Below, in pieces: positions 1 to 5,499 of a stretch of 6,264 nt of DNA (within the stretch, counting starts at the first letter, position 1; every line of letters begins with the position of its first letter). The position numbers and the translations under genes were made by a program. The stretch is from Alphaproteobacteria bacterium (lineage in GTDB: Bacteria; Pseudomonadota; Alphaproteobacteria; Micropepsales; Micropepsaceae): contig JAGWRJ010000672.1 in assembly GCA_028869725.1 (NCBI GenBank), forward strand, positions 1 to 6,264. Reading direction: 5' to 3'. Under the pieces are notes generated by a model. The model searched no databases. It was not told the DNA's origin and saw only the letters and a list, made by a program, of their open reading frames with translations.

Positions 1-551
1 ATCGCGCAGATATGATGGCGGGTGTAATCGAGCAGGCGGCGGGACCGGGGACGCGGGTTCTTACCTGGCAGGACATGAATTCAAGTTTGGTAGGGGCCAT
101 TAACGTAGAGAAGAACGTTATGTTTTTGATATTGATGCTGATTGTACTGGTCGCAGCACTCAACATCATTTCGGGATTGATAATGCTGGTCAAGGATAAG
201 GGCGCGGATATCGCGATACTTCGCACCATGGGTGCGACACGCGGAGCGATCATGCGTGTCTTCTTGATCGCGGGAAGCAGCGTTGGGGTGGTGGGTACCT
301 TTCTAGGTTTTGTTATCGGGGTGATATTCTGCGATAATATTAATTCAATCCGGAACTTTCTCTCTCAGTTAACCGGCACGGATTTGTTCAATCCCGAGAT
401 CTATTTTTTGAGTCGCATGCCGGCAGAGATCAATCGCGGCGAGGTGATTGCGGTGGTAGGCATGGCCTTGGTTCTAAGCTTTCTGGCTACGCTTTATCCA
501 TCCTGGCGAGCGGCCCGTCTCGATCCGGTAGAAGCATTGCGCTATGAGTGA
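1..551 (+). CDS. lolC: Lipoprotein-releasing ABC transporter permease, LolC/LolE family (5' end missing)
   Basis: This is the C-terminal 182 residues of a gene that enters from the left edge; the frame is open from base 3, so the first ATG in the window is not the start. It shows the FtsX/MacB-type permease domain: a membrane segment at about fragment residues 40-63, a cytoplasmic loop reading VKDKGADIAILRTMGA that contacts the ATPase in this family, a second segment at about 86-109, and a third at about 147-166, followed by the typical ending PSWRAARLDPVEALRYE. With LolD it forms the inner-membrane complex that extracts mature lipoproteins and hands them to the periplasmic carrier LolA. Full-length members have about 410 residues and four membrane segments, so the first segment and most of the periplasmic domain lie outside the window. 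Alphaproteobacteria often have one LolC/E hybrid permease, so C or E cannot be decided here. It overlaps lolD, which implies one operon. Confidence 0.93.
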   Translation, partial: RADMMAGVIEQAAGPGTRVLTWQDMNSSLVGAINVEKNVMFLILMLIVLVAALNIISGLIMLVKDKGADIAILRTMGATRGAIMRVFLIAGSSVGVVGTFLGFVIGVIFCDNINSIRNFLSQLTGTDLFNPEIYFLSRMPAEINRGEVIAVVGMALVLSFLATLYPSWRAARLDPVEALRYE

Positions 552-1263
552 GCCAACACTTCGACTGGAGCGCGTAAGCCGTATCTACCGCCAAGGGGAA
601 GCGATGCTGGAGGTCTTTCGTGACCTTAGCATGGAGGTTCGTCCCGGCGAACTGGTGGCTCTAGTTGGGCCGTCTGGCGCCGGCAAATCTTCGCTACTCC
701 ATATGGCCGGGCTTTTGGAGGCTCCCAGTGGGGGCGAAGTATTCATCTCTGGTCGTGCGGCGTCGCAACTGAGCGATAGTGAGCGGACGCGTTTACGACG
801 CGAGTTCATTGGCTTTGTTTATCAAGCTCATCACCTGCTTCCGGAATTTACGGCATTGGAAAATGTAATGATGCCGCAGCGCATCGCCGGGGTGAGCCGG
901 GCGGTCGCACGCACGCGGGCTGCTGCGCTCTTAGAAGAGCTTGGGCTTGCACTACGCCTTGAGCATCGACCCGCTCAGCTTTCTGGAGGGGAGCAGCAGC
1001 GCGTGGCCATAGCTCGCGCTTTAGCCAATAGGCCGCGACTGCTGCTTGCGGATGAACCGACTGGCAATCTGGATCCACGCACCTCAGGTGGCGTTTTCGA
1101 TGCGCTGGTACGTATGGTGCGGGCCGAGGGGCTGGCTGCGCTGGTGGCTACCCATAATCTCGAACTGGCCTCGAAGATGGACAGAGCGCTTATCCTGCGT
1201 GACGGCTCGCTTGTGGCGGGCGAAGATCTGCAGGCGCGGATGGGTAGGGAGCCTGCGCTCTAG
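544..1263 (+). CDS. lolD: Lipoprotein-releasing system ATP-binding protein LolD
   Basis: A 239-residue ABC ATPase that powers lipoprotein release by the adjacent LolC/E permease at the cytoplasmic face of the inner membrane. All nucleotide-binding motifs are intact: Walker A GPSGAGKS (residues 42-49), Q-loop Gln94 in FVYQAHHLLPEF, signature LSGGEQQ (146-152), Walker B LLLADE with catalytic Glu171, D-loop NLD (175-177) and switch His204 in ATHN. The sequence YQAHHLLPEFTALENVMMP is characteristic of the LolD/MacB/FtsE branch, and the permease context favours LolD. The length is normal for the family. The ATG at 544 lies in an 8-nt overlap (ATGAGTGA) with the permease stop; there is no strong Shine-Dalgarno, so translational coupling is likely. 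The stop shares a CTAG with the converging hicB-like gene, so no terminator fits between them. MacB or FtsE is a less likely alternative. Confidence 0.96.
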   Translation: MSEPTLRLERVSRIYRQGEAMLEVFRDLSMEVRPGELVALVGPSGAGKSSLLHMAGLLEAPSGGEVFISGRAASQLSDSERTRLRREFIGFVYQAHHLLPEFTALENVMMPQRIAGVSRAVARTRAAALLEELGLALRLEHRPAQLSGGEQQRVAIARALANRPRLLLADEPTGNLDPRTSGGVFDALVRMVRAEGLAALVATHNLELASKMDRALILRDGSLVAGEDLQARMGREPAL

Positions 1264-1700
1264 CCCTTGGCGGAATGCGTGCTGCGACCAACCGGTATCG
1301 AGACCTGCCGGCCCATCAAGATCGATACCGCCAAGCCAAAAAAGCTCGATCGGCTCATGCCGAGTTCCGTTGCGCGCTTATCTGCTTCCGCCAAAAGACT
1401 CTTGGGAAGGTAAACATTAACGCGCTCGGAGGGATCAGGAATTTCGGCGCCGATCAAGGCAACGGCGATCACGTCGCAGTTCCTGGGAAGTGTGATTGCC
1501 GCGATGTTGCTGGGGACGGGCAAGGGTCGGGCGCGTTCCGCATGTTCGACTATTGTAATCTTGAGGGCGCGCTCAGCCTTTTCCATGGCAGCGTCTTGGG
1601 AGTTGCCTGCTGCTACGCAGTCCGGAAAATCGGGAAACCAGATGGCAATTGTCCCCCCTCCCGATCGCTCTAGTACTGCCGGGTAATAGGTCTTGGGCAT
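1260..1700 (-). CDS. HicB-family antitoxin-like protein with ribbon-helix-helix domain, no visible HicA partner
   Basis: A 146-residue protein with the two-part structure of HicB antitoxins. The N-terminal region (about 1-70) has the HicB pattern YYPAVLER...IAIWFPDFPDCVAAGNSQDAAMEKAERAL, a partial RNase H-like fold that in the family masks the HicA toxin. The C-terminal region (about 92-129), RVNVYLPKSLLAEADKRATELGMSRSSFFGLAVS, looks like a ribbon-helix-helix DNA-binding domain that normally autorepresses the operon. The ATG at 1700 is supported by an AGGA on the - strand (bases 1706-1709), 5 nt upstream. HicA toxins are about 60 residues and normally lie next to hicB. Only 149 non-coding bases lie upstream and lolD lies immediately downstream, so no hicA fits. 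The gene is therefore a solitary antitoxin or a repurposed regulator. It sits between lolD and dnaE, which are often neighbours in this group, suggesting insertion. The family call is firm; function without a toxin is unknown. Confidence 0.87.
   Translation of the reverse strand: MPKTYYPAVLERSGGGTIAIWFPDFPDCVAAGNSQDAAMEKAERALKITIVEHAERARPLPVPSNIAAITLPRNCDVIAVALIGAEIPDPSERVNVYLPKSLLAEADKRATELGMSRSSFFGLAVSILMGRQVSIPVGRSTHSAKG
1293..1330. repeat. Perfect 9-bp inverted repeat inside the 3' end of the hicB-like gene
   Basis: CGGTATCGA at 1293-1301 is matched by its reverse complement TCGATACCG at 1322-1330, separated by 20 nt. It lies about 30 bp beyond the lolD stop and within the C-terminal tail codons of the hicB-like gene. 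A hairpin could form in either transcript, but no run of T follows on either strand, so it is not a standard intrinsic terminator. It could still help end the lolCD message or be coincidence. Confidence 0.4.
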
Positions 1701-1777
1701 GGAGATCCTGTATGTCTATTAACACACAATACTCCATTCTGCCCCCGAGCAAAAAAAATAGGAAGCAGCCGCTATAT

Positions 1778-1792
1778 GTTCGCCAATTGTTC
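1778..1792 (+). promoter_or_regulatory. LexA binding site (SOS box 1)
   Basis: Exact match to the alphaproteobacterial LexA operator GTTC-N7-GTTC, with half-sites at 1778-1781 and 1789-1792. It ends immediately before the TTGACA -35 hexamer. Its sequence resembles the reverse complement of the second box, sharing both GTTC half-sites and a TTG just before the inner half-site, so the two form an inverted pair around the -35 element. Confidence 0.88.
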
Positions 1793-1820
1793 TTGACAGA
1801 ACAAAAGCGGAACCTATACA
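1793..1820 (+). promoter_or_regulatory. LexA-controlled sigma-70-type promoter for the small peptide (and possibly dnaE)
   Basis: A perfect -35 hexamer TTGACA (1793-1798) is followed after 16 bp by TATACA (1815-1820), a fair -10 hexamer. The predicted transcription start is near 1827, giving a leader of roughly 23 nt before the ATG at 1850. One LexA box abuts the -35 on its upstream side and the other fills the spacer between -35 and -10, so bound LexA would block RNA polymerase directly. The promoter elements are read from the sequence; the start point is estimated. Confidence 0.82.
1799..1813 (-). promoter_or_regulatory. LexA binding site (SOS box 2)
   Basis: Read on the + strand it is GAAC-N7-GAAC (half-sites 1799-1802 and 1810-1813), which is GTTC-N7-GTTC on the - strand, the alphaproteobacterial LexA operator. 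It occupies the spacer between the -35 and -10 hexamers and starts directly after TTGACA. With box 1 it builds a 36-bp symmetric element containing four half-sites. Confidence 0.9.
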
Positions 1821-1849
1821 GTCATTTTACACAAACAGGGATGAGAGAC

Positions 1850-1957
1850 ATGCGCGTTTGGTTCACCGATCTGATAGCTGGCGCAGGATTGATCACATTT
1901 ATCGCGGCGACCTTCGTGCTCGCCCACGCTGCGGGCGGTCTTATTGCTGTTGCCTAG
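1850..1957 (+). CDS. SOS-regulated 35-residue single-pass membrane peptide (SidA-like candidate)
   Basis: A short gene encoding 35 residues: a brief polar N-terminus (MRVWFTD) followed by an almost uninterrupted hydrophobic stretch (about residues 8-35, rich in Ala, Gly, Ile, Leu, Phe) that is long enough for one membrane-spanning helix. The ATG at 1850 is preferred because AGGG at 1837-1840 lies 9 nt upstream. The in-frame ATG at 1841 directly abuts that AGGG and would add only three residues. The gene lies just downstream of a promoter with two LexA boxes and 96 nt before dnaE, so DNA damage should induce it. Known parallel: Caulobacter SidA is a tiny SOS-induced inner-membrane protein that blocks division by acting on FtsW. 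Size, membrane character and LexA control agree with such a role, but I cannot align the sequences, so the functional link is inference. It could instead be a leader peptide for dnaE. Confidence 0.72.
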   Translation: MRVWFTDLIAGAGLITFIAATFVLAHAAGGLIAVA

Positions 1958-2044
1958 TGCTCGTAGCGATTGGCTGTGGACAGAGTGTACGCCGCAGTTT
2001 CGTGCGCCGTCTGGCCGGGCTAGGTGTGCAAGGGGGGCGCATCT

Positions 2045-2049
2045 GGAGG
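2045..2049 (+). promoter_or_regulatory. Ribosome binding site deciding the dnaE start
   Basis: GGAGG lies 4 nt upstream of the ATG at 2054. It supports that start over the in-frame GTG at 2024, which would add ten low-complexity residues (CKGGASGGG) and has no purine-rich site at a suitable distance in front of it. Confidence 0.7.
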
Positions 2050-2053
2050 TGGC

Positions 2054-5000
2054 ATGACCGAAAAGGCGTTGGGCAGGGTAGCCGCCAATTTTGTCCATCT
2101 GCGTGTCAAGAGCTGTTACTCGCTGCTTGAGGGGGCGGTCCGTCCAAAGGAACTCGCCAAGCTCTGTACCTCACTTGCCATGCCTGCCGTCGCTGTGTGC
2201 GACAACAATAATTTGTTTGGGGTGTTCGATATTTCGGAAACCCTGGCCAAGGAGGGTGTCCAGCCAATTGTCGGCGCTTTGGTTTCAGTTGACCTGGATC
2301 CGATCCCTCAGATCGCCGGGCTTGGAATGCGGCAGAAGCCGCCTCTTCTGCCTTTGCTGGCTCAAAGTCCGGCGGGCTATCGCAACCTCATTAAACTGCT
2401 CAGCGCCGCCTACTTGTCCTGTGGTCCTGGCGAGTGGCCTCATGTGGACGCAACAGCTCTGGCTGCCCATTGCGAGGGCTTGATCGCTTTGACTGGAGGT
2501 CCCGGGGGGCCGCTTAATGCGTTACTTGTCGGAGGTCAGATCGATGCGGCGACCGTAGTTCTCGACCAGCTCGCCGGAATTTTTGGTGACCGACTCTACG
2601 TTGAGCTACAGCGTCACGGCATTACGGAAGAGCGCACCGTAGAGCCATTCCTGCTTGATCTGGCCTATGACAAATCCATACCGGTAGTTGCAACAAATGA
2701 CGTGCACTTTGGCCGGGAGGATATGTATGAAGCTCATGATGCGCTGCTATGCATCGCCGACAGCACTTATGTGTCACAATCTGATCGTCGGCATTTGACT
2801 GGGGAGCATCGTTTCAAGTCTCCCGCAGAGATGAATGCGCAGTTTGCAGACTTGCCGGAAGCCATCGCGAACACGATCGAGATTGCCCATCGGTGCGCTT
2901 TCCGGCCGAAAAAACACAAACCAATTTTACCTAGATTTGAGCCCGCGTCCGGTCTTTCGCCCCAGGAGGAATTGAAGCGTCTGGCACAAAGTGGCCTAGA
3001 GCGGAGATTATCTGAAAGCGGACTTTATGCGCCACGTGAACGTTACGATGAGCGGCTATCCTACGAGCTTGGAATTATCAATCGTATGGATTTTCCCGGG
3101 TATTTTCTCATCGTATCCGACTTTATGAAATGGACCCGCGCCCAGCGTATTCCGGTCGGTGTACGAGGTTCAGGGGCGGCCTCTCTCGTCGCGTGGTCGT
3201 TGGACATCACCAACCTTGATCCATTGCGGTTCGGGCTGCTCTTTGAGCGGTTTCTCAATCCTGAACGTATTTCAATGCCAGATTTTGATATCGACTTCTG
3301 TCAGGAGCGGCGGGACGAAGTTGTTCATTATGTGCAGCACAAATACGGTGTGGATCGTGTTGCCCACATCATGGCTTTGGGGTCCCTGCAGGCGCGCGCT
3401 GCCGTTCGGGACGTGGGCCGGGTACTGCAGCTTCCGCTTGGCCTGGTTGATCGCATTGCCAAGCTGATACCCAATCCACCAGGTAAGCCGGTGTCCCTGG
3501 AAGATGCGCTTAGTCAAGAACCGCGTCTTTCCGAAATTGCACAGTCAGAACCTGCAGCTGTGCGACTTTTCAATGTGGTGCGCAAGATTGAGGGTCTCTA
3601 TCGGCACGCATCGACCCATCCTGCTGGTGTTGTGATTGGCGACCGCCCTCTCGATGAACTCGTACCTCTCTATCGCGATCCGCGATCTGACATGCCGGTG
3701 ACACAATTCGATTACGAGGACGCCGAAAAATCTGGTCTCGTCAAATTTGACTTTCTAGGGTTGAAAACCTTGACGGTGATCGCCAAGGCTGAGGAGCTTC
3801 TTGCACGTCGCGGCATCGAGCTCAATACGCAGTCTATCGCATTTGAAGATCGCCGCACTTTTGAGATGCTGGCTCGCGGAGAAAGCGTCGGCGTTTTCCA
3901 ACTTGAAGGCCAGGGCATGCGCGATCTGATGCGCAAGATGAAGCCAGATCACATCAACGATCTGGTTGCTCTTGTGGCACTCTATCGTCCTGGTCCGATG
4001 GATTCCATTCCCAAGTACATCGCCTGCAAGAACGGTCGAGAAAAGCCCGAATATCTGCACCCAGCTCTGGAACCAATCCTGAAGGACACCTACGGGGTGA
4101 TGACCTATCAGGAAGACGTGATGAGCATTGCCCGCGAACTCGGTGGGTACTCCCTGGGTGACGCCGATCTGTTGCGGCGAGCAATGGGAAAGAAAATACC
4201 GTCGGAAATGGCTTTGCATCGCGAGCGGTTTATTTCGGGTGCGAAGCAGAAGGGGGTGGATCCCAATATCGCCGAGCAGATTTTCGAGCAGGCCGCAAAA
4301 TTTGCGGGTTATGGATTCAACAAGGGTCATGCGGCGGCATATGCCCAAGTTGCCTATCAAACCGCTTATTTGAAGGCGAATTATCCGGTTGAATTTCTTG
4401 CTGCATCGATGACGCTCGATATCGGAAACACCGATCGGCTTAATATCTTCCGTCAGGAGGCTCAGAGACTAGGGATTGTAGTGCGCCCTCCGGACATTAA
4501 TCGTTCGGAAGCGGCTTTTTCGTGCGATCATGAAAGCGCGACAATCTTTTACGCGCTAGCTGCGGTTAAGGGCGTCGGACGCCAGGCCATGGATCATGTT
4601 GTGTCTGTGCGCGAAGCGGGTGGCCCATTTACCTCGCTCGCGGATTTTGCGCGTCGTATCGACCCAAGGCTTGTCAACAAGCGTTGTTTTGAAATGCTTG
4701 TCCGGGCAGGGTCATTCGATGCGCTCAATCCCAACCGTCGCCAACTCGTCGACAGTGCCGATGCTGTATTGGGCGATGCGGCGCGCACGAGCAGAGAGCG
4801 GGAAATCGGTCAGTCGACGTTATTTGATGATGTCAGTGCTGCTCAGGCGGAGCTTCGGCTTTCGAATGTCGTCGATTGGCCGGCGCATGAGCGGCTGGGC
4901 GAGGAATTTGCTGCCATCGGATTCTATCTCTCCGGTCATCCTCTCGACAATTTCGATATTGCGCTCAAGCGCCTGCAGGTCGCCAACTATGCTCAGGTCC

Positions 5001-5497
5001 TCGAGGATCGAAGAATGACATTCGTCACGTCATTGGCAGGCACGATCATCAAGAAGTCAGAGCGGCGGGGCAAGAATGATCAGGCTTATGCTTTTGTGTC
5101 ATTTTCTGATGCTTCCGGGATGTTTGAGGTGATGTTCTTTCCCGAAGCACTTACTGCGGCCCGCCCCCTGCTCGAGCCAGGAAAGTCCGTTCTGCTTAAG
5201 GTCAGTGCCACACGCGAGGGGGAGGAGCTGAAGCTACGGGCGATAACGGCAACGGACCTGGAAAAGGCCGCGGCGCAGGCGGGTGAGGGCATGCGAATCT
5301 ATCTGGAAGGTATAGAGCCGTTGGGCGCTATTGCGGCGCAGCTGCGCGACGCCGGCAAGGGAATAGTTACCCTCATAGTGCCTGCGTCTGACGGGCAGGA
5401 AGCCGAAATTCGGCTGGCGAAGGGGTTTCAAGTTACTGCTCAGCTGCGCAGTGCGATTAAATCCTTGCCGGGGGTGTCTGCGGTCGAGGCGGTCTGA
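2054..5497 (+). CDS. dnaE: DNA polymerase III alpha subunit (replicative, DnaE1 type)
   Basis: The chromosomal replicative polymerase, 1147 residues from the ATG at 2054, close to the usual DnaE length. The N-terminal PHP domain (about 13-280) begins FVHLRVKSCYSLLEG and retains NDVHF (215-219). The C-family polymerase core has the catalytic aspartates in PDFDIDF (Asp410, Asp412) and the third in VKFDFLGLKTL (Asp566), as well as YRPGPMDSIP, GVMTYQEDVMSIARELGGYS and FAGYGFNKGHAAAYA. A helix-hairpin-helix follows (VKGVG, 838-842), then QSTLFD (920-925) fitting the beta-clamp-binding motif, and an OB-fold domain from about residue 990. The clamp motif and length argue against the error-prone DnaE2/ImuC. 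The PHP metal ligands are largely replaced (HxH reads RVK), so proofreading must come from a separate epsilon subunit. It lies 96 nt behind the LexA-controlled peptide gene with no visible terminator, so at least part of its expression may be SOS-linked. It ends 2 bp from the converging aminotransferase gene. Confidence 0.97.
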   Translation: MTEKALGRVAANFVHLRVKSCYSLLEGAVRPKELAKLCTSLAMPAVAVCDNNNLFGVFDISETLAKEGVQPIVGALVSVDLDPIPQIAGLGMRQKPPLLPLLAQSPAGYRNLIKLLSAAYLSCGPGEWPHVDATALAAHCEGLIALTGGPGGPLNALLVGGQIDAATVVLDQLAGIFGDRLYVELQRHGITEERTVEPFLLDLAYDKSIPVVATNDVHFGREDMYEAHDALLCIADSTYVSQSDRRHLTGEHRFKSPAEMNAQFADLPEAIANTIEIAHRCAFRPKKHKPILPRFEPASGLSPQEELKRLAQSGLERRLSESGLYAPRERYDERLSYELGIINRMDFPGYFLIVSDFMKWTRAQRIPVGVRGSGAASLVAWSLDITNLDPLRFGLLFERFLNPERISMPDFDIDFCQERRDEVVHYVQHKYGVDRVAHIMALGSLQARAAVRDVGRVLQLPLGLVDRIAKLIPNPPGKPVSLEDALSQEPRLSEIAQSEPAAVRLFNVVRKIEGLYRHASTHPAGVVIGDRPLDELVPLYRDPRSDMPVTQFDYEDAEKSGLVKFDFLGLKTLTVIAKAEELLARRGIELNTQSIAFEDRRTFEMLARGESVGVFQLEGQGMRDLMRKMKPDHINDLVALVALYRPGPMDSIPKYIACKNGREKPEYLHPALEPILKDTYGVMTYQEDVMSIARELGGYSLGDADLLRRAMGKKIPSEMALHRERFISGAKQKGVDPNIAEQIFEQAAKFAGYGFNKGHAAAYAQVAYQTAYLKANYPVEFLAASMTLDIGNTDRLNIFRQEAQRLGIVVRPPDINRSEAAFSCDHESATIFYALAAVKGVGRQAMDHVVSVREAGGPFTSLADFARRIDPRLVNKRCFEMLVRAGSFDALNPNRRQLVDSADAVLGDAARTSREREIGQSTLFDDVSAAQAELRLSNVVDWPAHERLGEEFAAIGFYLSGHPLDNFDIALKRLQVANYAQVLEDRRMTFVTSLAGTIIKKSERRGKNDQAYAFVSFSDASGMFEVMFFPEALTAARPLLEPGKSVLLKVSATREGEELKLRAITATDLEKAAAQAGEGMRIYLEGIEPLGAIAAQLRDAGKGIVTLIVPASDGQEAEIRLAKGFQVTAQLRSAIKSLPGVSAVEAV

Positions 5498-5499
5498 AG

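Larger units (their letters stand above)
1701..1849. promoter_or_regulatory. Divergent intergenic region between hicB-like gene and SOS peptide gene
   Basis: This 149-bp stretch separates two divergent genes. Its right half holds the SOS promoter and two LexA boxes listed separately. Its left half should hold the hicB-like promoter; I see AT-rich candidates (TATTGT or TTAATA read on the - strand around 1715-1732), but no convincing -35 box. An 8-base A-tract at 1751-1758 lies between the two promoters. The short AT-rich element at about 1710-1732 has matching GTAT/ATAC ends and could be an autoregulatory operator for a ribbon-helix-helix protein; this is only a guess. Confidence 0.6.

Noticed and set aside
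1275..1673. A 132-codon + strand reading frame in the hicB region.
   Set aside because: It is the antisense shadow of the hicB-like gene, whose product has recognisable family motifs; the + strand translation has none.
1751..1758. An 8-base A-tract as the T-run of a terminator or as an UP element.
   Set aside because: No stem precedes it on the - strand, and it lies about 35 bp upstream of the -35 box, too far for a standard UP element.
2024..2053. GTG at 2024 as the dnaE start.
   Set aside because: It adds only a Gly/Ser-rich ten-residue stretch with no suitable ribosome site in front, whereas the ATG at 2054 has GGAGG upstream and leads directly into the conserved FVHLRV start.
1814..2098. 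A 94-codon - strand reading frame upstream of the hicB-like gene, considered as a missing hicA.
   Set aside because: It lacks HicA features (a short double-stranded-RNA-binding fold with one catalytic His), is too long, lies antisense to the SOS peptide and dnaE start, and would place the SOS promoter inside a gene.
2054..5497. Error-prone DnaE2/ImuC, suggested by the SOS promoter upstream.
   Set aside because: The protein has the DnaE1-type N-terminus, full length and an apparent beta-clamp motif QSTLFD, and there is no imuA or imuB next to it.
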